From: Tannerella sp.
GTDB taxonomy: Bacteria > Bacteroidota > Bacteroidia > Bacteroidales > Tannerellaceae
Length of the DNA: 16,721 nt
Assembly (NCBI GenBank): GCA_031267485.1
Contig: JAIRYY010000209.1
Coordinates: forward strand, 1 to 16,721
Reading direction: 5' to 3'
Under the pieces are notes generated by a model. It saw only the letters and a program-made list of their open reading frames with translations, had not been told where the DNA came from and ran no database searches. Positions within the stretch are counted from its first letter, which is position 1. Each line of letters opens with the position of its first letter. Both the position numbers and the translations under genes were made by a program. Positions 7,416-15,273 of this stretch are shown in pieces.

Positions 7416-8102
7416 ATGGAAGAACAGACAGAAAAGATGAATCGGGAGACAGACAGGGAGTATTCGGATACAAATCCGGAGTCGGCCAGCGAACGGGAAG
7501 ACAGGACAAATTTGCAGGAAGATACTGAAAAGACGTCAGGAAATTTCGCGCAATCTGACAATGTGTCCGATGATGTGAAAACGGAAGCAAAGGCGGAAGA
7601 ATCCGGCGCCAAAGAAAAGGCGGACGGCGGGAATGATGACGCCGGAAACAGTGCGAAAGAACAGTCGGCAGAGGAAAAATATGCCCGGCTGAACGATTCG
7701 CACCTGCGCCTGATGGCTGAATTTGACAATTTCCGGAAACGCACGTTACGCGAAAAGGCCGATTTGATAAAGAGCGGCGGCGCTACGGTTCTCACCAATC
7801 TTCTTCCCGTAATAGACGACTTCGAACGCGCTTTGAACACGTTGCATGCGACTGAGGACATTACATCCGTCATTGAAGGCGTGAAACTTATCTACGGAAA
7901 ATTTACCGCCTATCTGTCGCAGCAGGGAGTGAAAACGATTGACGCCACAGGACAGCCCTTTGATACGGAACTGTTTGAAGCCATAGCAACTATTCCCGCA
8001 CCGGAAGAAGACATGAAGGGAAAGGTGATTGACTGCGTACAGACCGGCTACAAGCTGTACGACAAAGTGCTGCGGCATGCGAAAGTTGTCGTGGGAGAAT
8101 AA
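7416..8102 (+). CDS. grpE: GrpE, nucleotide exchange factor of DnaK
   Basis: Homodimeric co-chaperone that releases ADP from DnaK and so drives the Hsp70 folding cycle in the cytoplasm. The 228-residue product has a polar, acidic, probably disordered N-terminus (1-85). The long dimer helix follows, with EFDNFRKRT (102-110) and PVIDDFERAL (131-140), and then the C-terminal beta domain with GQPFDTELFEAI (179-190) and VIDCVQTGYKLYDKVLRHAKVVV (to 226), which contacts DnaK. It is longer than Escherichia coli GrpE (about 197 residues) because of the N-terminal extension; M8 is a possible alternative start. It is first in a two-gene unit with dnaJ, 55 bp downstream. Confidence 0.95.
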   Translation: MEEQTEKMNRETDREYSDTNPESASEREDRTNLQEDTEKTSGNFAQSDNVSDDVKTEAKAEESGAKEKADGGNDDAGNSAKEQSAEEKYARLNDSHLRLMAEFDNFRKRTLREKADLIKSGGATVLTNLLPVIDDFERALNTLHATEDITSVIEGVKLIYGKFTAYLSQQGVKTIDATGQPFDTELFEAIATIPAPEEDMKGKVIDCVQTGYKLYDKVLRHAKVVVGE

Positions 8103-8157
8103 TGAGCGGGACAACAGCGCACAGCACAGGCGTTATCGATAAATAAACACTATAAAA

Positions 8158-9330
8158 ATGGCGAAAAGAGATTATTACGAAGTTTTGGGCGTCAGCAAAA
8201 GCGCTAATGCCGACGAAATAAAAACAGCATACCGGAAAAAGGCGATTCAGTATCACCCCGATAAAAATCCGGGCAATCAGGAGGCGGAAGAGAAATTCAA
8301 GGAGGCGGCGGAAGCCTACGATGTGCTGAGCAATCCGGAAAAACGTCAGCGTTACGACCGGCTCGGTCATGCGGGCGTCGGCAGTTCGGCAGCCGGCGGC
8401 GGATTCGGCGGCAGCGGAGGAGGAGGAGGGATGTCCATGGATGACATCTTCGAACAGTTCGGCGACCTGTTTGGCGGACATTTTAGCGGGTTCGGCAGTT
8501 TTGGCGGATTCAGCAGCCGTTCCCGCGGAGGGCATACCGTCCTGAAAGGCTCGGACCTGCGCGTCAAGGTGAAACTGAATCTGAAAGAGGTGGCGCATGG
8601 CGTCGAGAAAAAGATAAAAGTGAATAAATACGTGACATGCACGGCCTGTCACGGCAGCGGCGCGGAAGATGACAGGAGTATCACGACATGCCAGACCTGT
8701 CACGGCAACGGATACGTCACCCGCGTAACCAACACGATACTGGGGCAGATGCAGACACAGTCCGTCTGTCCCGCCTGCGGCGGCCAGGGAAAGATGATTC
8801 TCAACAAGTGTCATGCATGCAATGGGGAGGGAGTTGTCCGCGACGATGAAATCATAAGCATCCATATCCCGGCCGGGGTTATGGAGGGGATGCAGCTCAC
8901 GGTGCGCGACAAGGGGAATGCGGCGCGGCGCGGCGGCATAAACGGCGATATGCTTGTCATCATCGAGGAAGAACAGGACAAGGAACTCATACGCGACGAA
9001 AACGATTTGATTTACAACCTCCTGCTCAGCGTGCCCCAGGCGGCGCTCGGCGACACGGTGGAGGTGCCGACGGTGGAAGGACGCGCCAAAGTGAAGATAG
9101 ACGCCGGGACGCAGCCCGGAAAAGTCCTGCGCCTGCGCGGCAAAGGACTGCCGTCGGTAAATGGCTACGGCAGCGGCGACCTGCTCGTCAATGTCAGCGT
9201 ATACATCCCCGAATCGCTGACGTCGGACGAAAGGGCCGGAATGAACCGGATGCAGTCCTCTCCGAACTTCCAGCCCAACCAGTCCGTTAAGGAAAAAATA
9301 TTCAATAAGTTCAGAAACCTTGTAGGCTGA
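8158..9330 (+). CDS. dnaJ: DnaJ, Hsp40 co-chaperone (class A)
   Basis: Delivers unfolded clients to DnaK and stimulates its ATPase. At 390 residues it is close to the usual length and has every class A element. The J domain (about 4-70) carries HPD at 33-35. A Gly/Phe-rich linker spans about 72-125. Four CxxCxGxG-type zinc-finger repeats begin at C161, C178, C204 and C218, giving eight cysteines for two zinc ions. C-terminal beta-sandwich substrate-binding domains follow, with [17 protein letters not shown] and [16 protein letters not shown]. The ATG at 8158 gives the standard [13 protein letters not shown] start. The 55-bp gap after grpE holds no promoter or terminator that I can see, so the two are probably co-transcribed. 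dnaK is outside the window. Confidence 0.97.
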   Translation: MAKRDYYEVLGVSKSANADEIKTAYRKKAIQYHPDKNPGNQEAEEKFKEAAEAYDVLSNPEKRQRYDRLGHAGVGSSAAGGGFGGSGGGGGMSMDDIFEQFGDLFGGHFSGFGSFGGFSSRSRGGHTVLKGSDLRVKVKLNLKEVAHGVEKKIKVNKYVTCTACHGSGAEDDRSITTCQTCHGNGYVTRVTNTILGQMQTQSVCPACGGQGKMILNKCHACNGEGVVRDDEIISIHIPAGVMEGMQLTVRDKGNAARRGGINGDMLVIIEEEQDKELIRDENDLIYNLLLSVPQAALGDTVEVPTVEGRAKVKIDAGTQPGKVLRLRGKGLPSVNGYGSGDLLVNVSVYIPESLTSDERAGMNRMQSSPNFQPNQSVKEKIFNKFRNLVG

Positions 9331-9374
9331 CAAAAAGATGATTTTTTTTATGCTGTAATGTAGGCCTTTTTGAA

Positions 9375-9403
9375 AATAAATCGCTACTTTTGTGCGATTT
9401 ATT
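9375..9403. promoter_or_regulatory. 10-bp perfect inverted repeat enclosing the purH -7 box
   Basis: AATAAATCGC (9375-9384) and GCGATTTATT (9394-9403) are exact reverse complements separated by 9 bp, and the predicted -7 box TACTTTTG lies entirely in that spacer. The predicted transcription start falls inside the right arm, so the purH transcript would not contain the whole hairpin; a protein-binding operator is therefore more likely than an RNA element. No T-run follows the right arm on the plus strand, which argues against a terminator for dnaJ. Confidence 0.5.
9385..9392 (+). promoter_or_regulatory. Predicted -7 box of the purH promoter
   Basis: TACTTTTG matches TAnnTTTG exactly, 25 bp ahead of the purH ATG at 9418. 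The expected -33 position (about 9361-9365) has no TTTG; the nearest TTTG (9369-9372) is only 12 bp away and too close. Transcription would start near 9399, with a leader of about 19 nt. Confidence 0.5.
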
Positions 9404-9417
9404 AAAATAAAGGTAAC

Positions 9418-10944
9418 ATGGGAACTTACAAAACAATAAGACGTGCGTTAATATCAGTCTATTATAAAGACGGATTGGATGATATCATCAAAAATCTTTA
9501 TGAGAAGGGCGTCCGTTTCGTATCGACAGGCGGCACGAAAGAATTTATAGAATCATCAGGCTTTCCCTGCGAAGCCGTTGAATCGCTGACGGGTTATCCG
9601 TCCATATTCGGGGGAAGGGTCAAGACGCTTCATCCGAAAATCTTCGGAGGCATACTCTCCCGCCGCGACAATAAAAGCGATGAAGAGGAGAAACGGCAGT
9701 ACGGGATACCGGATATAGATTTGGTTATTGTGGATTTATATCCGTTCGGAGAAACCGTGGCTTCGGGAGCGGGAGATTCCGACATCATTGAAAAGATAGA
9801 CATAGGCGGCATTTCGCTGATACGCGCGGCCGCTAAAAATTATGAGGATGTCCTGATTGTCGCATCCAGAAACCAGTACGGCCCGCTGCTGCGCCTGCTG
9901 AAAGAAAACGGCGCGCAAACCACCCGCGAAGAACGCCGCCGGTTTGCCGGAGAGGCGTTTGCCGTCACCTCCGCCTACGACAGCGCAATATTCAACTATT
10001 TCGATAAGGACGACGGCTCGGCCTTTCGCCTGGCAGCCGACCGGGCATACACGATGCGTTACGGGGAAAATCCTCATCAGAAAGGCGTATTCTACGGCGA
10101 TTTCGACGCCCTGTTCGAAAAACTTCATGGCAAGGATATTTCGTACAACAACCTGCTTGACATTGACTCGGCGGTCACGCTCATTGACGAGTTCGGCGAG
10201 CTGACGTTCGCCATACTGAAACACAACAATGCCTGCGGTATCGCTTCGCGCCCGGCGATGTCCGAAGCATGGAGGGACGCCCTGGCCGGAGACCCCGTTT
10301 CCGCATTCGGAGGCATACTGGCGACAAACGGAACGGTAGACGGGGAAACGGCGGAAGAAATAAACAAAATATTTTTCGAGGCGATTATCGCTCCCGGTTA
10401 TACGGACGGCGCGCTGACCGCGCTTATGCAGAAAAAGAACCGTATCATACTGAAACGCAAAACATCGGGAGACGCGCCGGCCGGACAGTTCCGTTCGCTG
10501 CTTAACGGCGTGCTGGTGCAGGAGCGCGATTTGAGCATACAGACCCCGGCCGACCTTGTGCCGATGACGAAAAAGGCGCCGTCGGAAGCGGAGATTACGG
10601 ACTTGCTGTTTGCAAACAAGTTAGTCAAACACAGCAAATCGAACGCGATAACGCTTGTCAGAAACAAACAGTTGTGTGCGAGCGGCATCGGACAGACCTC
10701 GCGTGTCGACGCCCTTAAACAGGCCATTGAAAAAGCCCGTTCGTTCAATTTCGACCTGAGGGGCGCAGTGATGGCTTCAGACGCCTTTTTCCCGTTCCCC
10801 GACTGTGTGGAGATTGCAGGAGAGGCGGGCATCACGGCCGTCATACAACCGGGCGGTTCCATTAACGACAAGCTGTCGGTGGCATATTGTGACGGACACG
10901 GTATGAGCATGGTAAAAACGGATATCCGCCACTTTAAGCATTGA
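9418..10944 (+). CDS. purH: Bifunctional AICAR formyltransferase / IMP cyclohydrolase
   Basis: Catalyses the last two steps of de novo purine synthesis: formylation of AICAR with 10-formyl-THF, then ring closure to IMP. The 508-residue product has the N-terminal MGS-like cyclohydrolase domain (about 1-195), with RFVSTGGTKEF, GGRVKTLHPKIFGGIL, DLYPF and KIDIGGISLIRAAAKN. The AICARFT domain begins with RYGENPHQKG, carries the catalytic Lys-His pair K268-H269 in ILKHNNACG, and ends in SDAFFPFPD, QPGGSINDK and a C-terminal RHFKH. Length and motifs are complete. The start follows a predicted promoter embedded in a perfect inverted repeat. No convincing terminator follows, and mreB begins 35 nt later, so it may head the cell-shape operon. 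Confidence 0.97.
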   Translation: MGTYKTIRRALISVYYKDGLDDIIKNLYEKGVRFVSTGGTKEFIESSGFPCEAVESLTGYPSIFGGRVKTLHPKIFGGILSRRDNKSDEEEKRQYGIPDIDLVIVDLYPFGETVASGAGDSDIIEKIDIGGISLIRAAAKNYEDVLIVASRNQYGPLLRLLKENGAQTTREERRRFAGEAFAVTSAYDSAIFNYFDKDDGSAFRLAADRAYTMRYGENPHQKGVFYGDFDALFEKLHGKDISYNNLLDIDSAVTLIDEFGELTFAILKHNNACGIASRPAMSEAWRDALAGDPVSAFGGILATNGTVDGETAEEINKIFFEAIIAPGYTDGALTALMQKKNRIILKRKTSGDAPAGQFRSLLNGVLVQERDLSIQTPADLVPMTKKAPSEAEITDLLFANKLVKHSKSNAITLVRNKQLCASGIGQTSRVDALKQAIEKARSFNFDLRGAVMASDAFFPFPDCVEIAGEAGITAVIQPGGSINDKLSVAYCDGHGMSMVKTDIRHFKH

Positions 10945-10979
10945 TTATTTTTTTAAAACGAAAAACGAAATAAAACGCT

Positions 10980-12002
10980 ATGGGATTATTCTCTTTCACA
11001 AAAGATATTGCAATCGACCTGGGTACGGCCAATACAATCATTATCTGCGACGACAAGATTGTGGTCGATGCGCCCTCGGTGGTTGCACTCGACAGGCGGA
11101 CGGACAAGGTGCTTGCCGTTGGCGAACAGGCGCGTCTGATGTACGAAAAGACACACGACGAAATACGCACCATACGCCCTCTCGGAGACGGCGTTATCGC
11201 CGACTTTTACGCCGCGGAACAGATGATACGCGGCATGATAAAAATGATAAACTTCAAAAACCGCTGGTTTTCGCCTCCGTTACGCATCGTTATATGCGTG
11301 CCGTCGGGCGCCACGGAAGTGGAACGCCGTGCGGTAAGGGATTCGTCGGAACGCGCCGGCGGACGCGAGGTTTATCTGATTGACGAACCGATGGCTGCGG
11401 CGGTAGGTATCGGCCTCGATGTGGAAGCGCCCGAAGGGCACATGATTGTGGACATCGGCGGCGGCACGACGGAGGTGGCGGTCATTTCCCTCGGCGGGAT
11501 TGTGACGAAAACGTCCATTCGCACGGCGGGCGATGTGTTCACCGAAGATATCATGGAGTACATGCGCCGGCAGCATAATGTCAAAGTCGGAGAGCGTACG
11601 GCGGAGAGGATTAAGATAAATGTGGGTTCCGTACTCACGTCGCTTGAAAATCCGCCGACCGATTTTGTCGTTCACGGCCCCAACCAGATGACGTCGCTCC
11701 CGATGGAAGTTCCGATTTCGTATCAGGAAATGGCTCATTGCCTTGACAAGTCAATCATCAAGGTTGAGACGACGATTATGAACACGCTTGAAAATACGCC
11801 GCCGGAGTTATACGCGGACATCGTGCGCAACGGGATTCACCTGACGGGTGGCGGGGCGCTCATGCGCGGCCTGGAAAAACGCCTGACGGATAAAATAAAC
11901 ATCCGGTTTCGCGTCGCCGAAGATCCGCTTCACGCTGTGGCGCGGGGTACCGGCGTCGCCCTGAAAAATCTGACTAAATTCAACTTCCTGTACAGGAATT
12001 AA
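10980..12002 (+). CDS. mreB: MreB, actin-like rod-shape protein
   Basis: ATP-binding actin homologue that forms membrane-associated filaments and steers the elongasome. The 340-residue product is of standard length. Phosphate 1 loop IDLGTANT is at 12-19, phosphate 2 DIGGGTTEVAVISLGG starts at 158, EPMAAAVGIG is at 136-145, and a late Gly-rich adenosine loop HLTGGGALMRGLE is near residue 290. The N-terminal MGLFSFTKD is a plausible membrane-contacting segment. The 35-nt gap after purH is A/T-rich with no recognisable promoter, so transcription probably comes from purH. mreC starts 8 nt after the stop. Confidence 0.97.
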   Translation: MGLFSFTKDIAIDLGTANTIIICDDKIVVDAPSVVALDRRTDKVLAVGEQARLMYEKTHDEIRTIRPLGDGVIADFYAAEQMIRGMIKMINFKNRWFSPPLRIVICVPSGATEVERRAVRDSSERAGGREVYLIDEPMAAAVGIGLDVEAPEGHMIVDIGGGTTEVAVISLGGIVTKTSIRTAGDVFTEDIMEYMRRQHNVKVGERTAERIKINVGSVLTSLENPPTDFVVHGPNQMTSLPMEVPISYQEMAHCLDKSIIKVETTIMNTLENTPPELYADIVRNGIHLTGGGALMRGLEKRLTDKINIRFRVAEDPLHAVARGTGVALKNLTKFNFLYRN

Positions 12003-12010
12003 TTCCGGTT

Positions 12011-12892
12011 ATGCGAAAACTGCTGGCATTTCTTATATCAAAAAGGCACTGGATTCTGTTTCTTTTATGCGAAATAATCTCTTTTGTCCTTATATACAGG
12101 AATAACGCCTATCAGCAGAACATGATGCTGAGTTCGGCAAATGTAATTACAGGCCACATCTCTTCGGCATCCAATGTCGTGTTTTCGTATCTCAACCTTC
12201 AGACAGTAAACCAGGAACTGCTCGAACGCAACATCCTGCTCGAAGCGGAACTTATCCGCCTGCAGAGCCTGCTCGACCGGGCGGCGCTCGACACGATTGA
12301 CTTCAGCGGCATCCATTCAGGCGACTCCCTGATGAATGGCGGCGAACAGCAGCGTGAAAACTACACGTACGAATACCTCCCGGCGGGAGTCGTGAACAAC
12401 AGCGTCACGCATGTCAACAATTACATCACAATCAACAAAGGCGCCGACGACGGCATACGTCCGGACATGGGCGTTGTTTCCCCCCGCGGCGTTGCCGGCA
12501 TCGTCGTGACGGTCAGGGAGCGTTATTCGGTTGTCATCTCTCTTTTGAACAGTAAATTCAAGCTAAGCTGCAAAGTCAAAAACACCGGTTATTTCGGCGC
12601 GCTGACGTGGAAAAGCGACGACCTGGCAATTGCCTATCTTGAGGAACTTCCCTCACATGCGACGTTTCAGGTTGGCGACACGGTGGTGACAAGCGGCTAT
12701 TCGGCCATTTTTCCGCCGGGCGTCATGGTGGGTGTGGTGGAAGCGTACGGCAAGCAGCGCGACGACAATTTCTATTCGTTAAAAGTACGGCTTGCAACTG
12801 ATTTCCGGTCGTTAAGCGCCCTGTGCGTAATTGTTAACCGCTCGCAGGACAAACAGCGGGAAATAGAACGGGAGGCGATAAAAAATGATTAG
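12011..12892 (+). CDS. mreC: MreC, rod-shape determining protein
   Basis: Bitopic inner-membrane protein whose periplasmic part binds and activates PBP2. In the 293-residue product a short cytoplasmic tail is followed by one membrane helix (about 13-30, WILFLLCEIISFVLIY), then a coiled-coil dimerisation stretch (about 60-95), then two beta domains. The beta region includes ITINKGADDGI, GVVSPRGVAGIVV and the family signature DTVVTSGYSAIFPPGVMVG. It begins 8 nt after mreB and ends overlapping mreD by 8 nt, in keeping with coupled synthesis of the complex. Confidence 0.95.
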   Translation: MRKLLAFLISKRHWILFLLCEIISFVLIYRNNAYQQNMMLSSANVITGHISSASNVVFSYLNLQTVNQELLERNILLEAELIRLQSLLDRAALDTIDFSGIHSGDSLMNGGEQQRENYTYEYLPAGVVNNSVTHVNNYITINKGADDGIRPDMGVVSPRGVAGIVVTVRERYSVVISLLNSKFKLSCKVKNTGYFGALTWKSDDLAIAYLEELPSHATFQVGDTVVTSGYSAIFPPGVMVGVVEAYGKQRDDNFYSLKVRLATDFRSLSALCVIVNRSQDKQREIEREAIKND

Positions 12893-13406
12893 GACATGGT
12901 TCAGGTTTGCGGTCTACTTCACCGTATTTGTATTGCTGCAGGTACTTGTGATGAATAACATACACCTGTTTAATCTCGTGAAGCCGTTCATTTACATTTA
13001 CGTTCTCCTGAAACTGCCGGTCGACATGACGCGCTCGGCGGTTATCCTCATCTCGTTCCTGCTGGGACTTTCCGTCGACCTGTTTTCAAATACTTTTGGC
13101 ATTCATGCGGCAGCGTGTTCATTTGCCGGATTTGTCCGCATGCCCCTGCTGGAGCGTTTTGCGGACATAAAAGACCTGCCGGGGGGAAGCATTCCGTCCT
13201 GCAGGCTGTTCGGATACGGCAAATTCATGCGCTATGCCTTCGTGCTGACGGTCATTCATCACTTCACGCTGTTTGTGGTGGAATCCTTTACTTTTTTTCA
13301 GCCTCTGATGATGACCGTCAGGATGATATCCGCCATCCTGTTTTCATTGCTGCTGATTTTCATTGTGGAAGCGTTCAATCCGGAAAAGAGCAAAAATGGA
13401 GAATAA
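12885..13406 (+). CDS. mreD: MreD, rod-shape determining membrane protein
   Basis: Polytopic inner-membrane partner of MreC that is needed for elongasome function. The 173 residues are mostly hydrophobic, with about five predicted membrane segments: roughly 5-22, 32-45, 50-70, 118-135 and 140-163. Between them is a charged loop (LLERFADIKDLPGGSIPSCR). The family is weakly conserved, so identification rests on size, hydrophobic pattern, the GLSVDLFSNTFGIHAAAC stretch typical of Bacteroidetes MreD, and its place between mreC and mrdA. Its start overlaps the mreC end by 8 nt and its stop overlaps the mrdA start by 11 nt. Confidence 0.92.
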   Translation: MIRTWFRFAVYFTVFVLLQVLVMNNIHLFNLVKPFIYIYVLLKLPVDMTRSAVILISFLLGLSVDLFSNTFGIHAAACSFAGFVRMPLLERFADIKDLPGGSIPSCRLFGYGKFMRYAFVLTVIHHFTLFVVESFTFFQPLMMTVRMISAILFSLLLIFIVEAFNPEKSKNGE

Positions 13407-15273
13407 AAGGCCGCGATATTATTACAGCGACAGGAGATACATCATTGCAGGCGCTGTCCTGGCGTTATTGCTCATCTTTGCCGTCCGCCTGTTTTTCCTG
13501 CAGATTGTGAGCGACGACTACAGGAAGTGGGCGGACAGCAACGCTTTTCAGCGGCGCACGCTTTATCCGTCCCGCGGCGTGATTTACGACCGCAACGGGC
13601 AGCTGCTCGTCTACAATCAGCCGTCGTACGACGTGATGGTTGTCCTGCGCGAGATACGGCATTTCGACACGCTGGATTTCTGCAGCACCGTCGGGATAAC
13701 GAAGGAGTTTTTTGACAGCCGCATAACCGCCATTAAAAACGCGAACGCCAATCGCTATATTCCACAGGTATTTATGAGTCAGCTTTCCGCCGCCGAATAC
13801 GGGGTTTTGCAGGAGAAGTTTTACAAGTTCCCCGGATTTTACATCCGCAACCGTGCGCTGCGCGAATACGGGTGTCTGAACGGCGCGAACGTACTGGGCA
13901 GCCTGGGAGAAGTGACACGCAAGGATATCGAAAAGGATGACTATTACACTCCGGGCGACCACTCGGGACGTTCGGGCGTGGAGCGTTCGTACGAACGAAC
14001 GCTGCGCGGCGAGAAAGGCGTTGAGATACTGCTGCGCGACGTGCACGGGCGCATCAAGGGCAAATACGACGACGGCAAACAGGATGTGGCTCCGGTGTCG
14101 GGAAAAAACATCACGCTGTCCATCGACATGGAACTGCAGGCTTATGGCGAGAAGCTCATGCAGAACAAGCCGGGGGCTATCGTGATGATTGAACCCTCCA
14201 CAGGCGAGGTGCTCTGCCTCGTCTCCTCGCCGTCGTACGATCCGGGCCTGCTCATCGGACGGCAGCGCGGCGACAATCACCAGATGCTTGAGCGCGATCC
14301 GCTGCGGCCCCTGCTCGACCGCTCCATAATGGGTTCGTATTCGCCGGGGTCGACGTTCAAACCGGCGCAGGCGCTTATCTTTCTGCAGGAGGGCGTCGTG
14401 ACGAAAGACAAGACTTACAGCTGCGAGCTTGGCTATCCCTATCTTGGCGGGCATCCCAGGTGTCATTCGCATCACTCCCCCATTTCGCTCGTGCCTTCGC
14501 TGGCGACGTCGTGCAACGCCTACTATTGCTGGGGACTGCATGACATGCTGGACAGCCGCTCGCGTTACGGCAGCGTGCAGGAAGCGTTCGAGGTATGGAA
14601 AAACCATATCGTAGCTCAGGGATTCGGTTTTCCGCTGGGTATCGACTTGCCCGGGGAACGCCGCGGATACATTCCGAACAGCAGCGTTTACGACAGGGCG
14701 TACAACAAACGCTGGAACTCAAGCAGCATCATCTCCATTGCCATTGGCCAGGGCGAGGTGAGCGCCACCCCGCTGCAGATATGCAACCTTGCCGCCACGA
14801 TTGCAAACCGCGGCTATTACATCGTCCCCCACGCCGTCCGCGAAATACAGGATTCGGAACTGGACGGACTGTACCGGACGAGAAAATACACCGGGATAAG
14901 GAGGGAGTATTACGAATACGTTGCCGAAGGCATGCGCATGGCGGTGACGGCAGGCACCTGCGGTAAAATGTATATGCCAGGCCTGGAGGTATGCGGCAAG
15001 ACGGGAACCGTGCAAAACCCGCACGGACGCGACCATTCGGCCTGCATCGCCTTTGCCCCGATGAACAGTCCCCGGATAGCCGTCGTCGTCTACGCGGAAA
15101 ACGGAGGATGGGGAGCTGAGGTGTCCGTACCCGTGGCCCGGCTGATGCTTGAGAAATACTTCTACGGCGAGATTCCCTATGGCGACAAGTGGCTTGAATA
15201 CAGGATGCAGAACTGGAGCACGCTGCCCGGCTCCGTAAATTACATCAAAAAGGTAAAAAGCGATGAGGAATAA
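13396..15273 (+). CDS. mrdA: Penicillin-binding protein 2, elongasome transpeptidase
   Basis: Class B PBP that cross-links nascent peptidoglycan made by RodA during lateral growth; a beta-lactam target. In the 625-residue product a membrane anchor (about 14-36) is followed by the pedestal/dimerisation domain starting at RTLYPSRGVIYDRNGQLL (54-71). The transpeptidase domain then has all three active-site motifs: S319-T-F-K322, S372-C-N374 and K535-T-G537. The ATG at 13396 was preferred over one at 13363 in the same frame: it overlaps mreD by 11 nt instead of 44, and the 11 extra residues are not needed for the anchor. The end overlaps rodA by 11 nt. Confidence 0.96.
   Translation: MENKRPRYYYSDRRYIIAGAVLALLLIFAVRLFFLQIVSDDYRKWADSNAFQRRTLYPSRGVIYDRNGQLLVYNQPSYDVMVVLREIRHFDTLDFCSTVGITKEFFDSRITAIKNANANRYIPQVFMSQLSAAEYGVLQEKFYKFPGFYIRNRALREYGCLNGANVLGSLGEVTRKDIEKDDYYTPGDHSGRSGVERSYERTLRGEKGVEILLRDVHGRIKGKYDDGKQDVAPVSGKNITLSIDMELQAYGEKLMQNKPGAIVMIEPSTGEVLCLVSSPSYDPGLLIGRQRGDNHQMLERDPLRPLLDRSIMGSYSPGSTFKPAQALIFLQEGVVTKDKTYSCELGYPYLGGHPRCHSHHSPISLVPSLATSCNAYYCWGLHDMLDSRSRYGSVQEAFEVWKNHIVAQGFGFPLGIDLPGERRGYIPNSSVYDRAYNKRWNSSSIISIAIGQGEVSATPLQICNLAATIANRGYYIVPHAVREIQDSELDGLYRTRKYTGIRREYYEYVAEGMRMAVTAGTCGKMYMPGLEVCGKTGTVQNPHGRDHSACIAFAPMNSPRIAVVVYAENGGWGAEVSVPVARLMLEKYFYGEIPYGDKWLEYRMQNWSTLPGSVNYIKKVKSDEE

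Noticed and set aside
7306..7590. N-terminal extension of the PDZ protein by 95 codons
   Set aside because: It would cross the predicted promoter and run antisense to grpE, and it would bury the clear signal peptide that begins at 7305.
7990..9333. A 447-codon open frame on the minus strand, antisense to dnaJ
   Set aside because: dnaJ is unmistakable in this interval. The antisense product is a composition shadow with no family features.
9332..9350. T-run after dnaJ as an intrinsic terminator
   Set aside because: The only stem in front of it is A/T-only and about 5 bp, too weak to support a terminator call.
9375..9403. Reading the purH upstream inverted repeat as a riboswitch or dnaJ terminator
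   Set aside because: The predicted transcription start lies inside the right arm, the leader is only about 19 nt, and no T-run follows the hairpin on the plus strand.
10945..10979. T-run and A/T-rich gap between purH and mreB as terminator or promoter
   Set aside because: There is no GC stem before the T-run and no TAnnTTTG element ahead of mreB, so neither is supported.
13363..13395. Upstream in-frame ATG for mrdA
   Set aside because: It lengthens the overlap with mreD to 44 nt and adds only a short basic stretch. The ATG at 13396 fits the short overlaps of the neighbouring genes better.
13465..14607. A 380-codon open frame on the minus strand, antisense to mrdA
   Set aside because: mrdA carries all PBP active-site motifs here; the antisense frame has no supporting signal.
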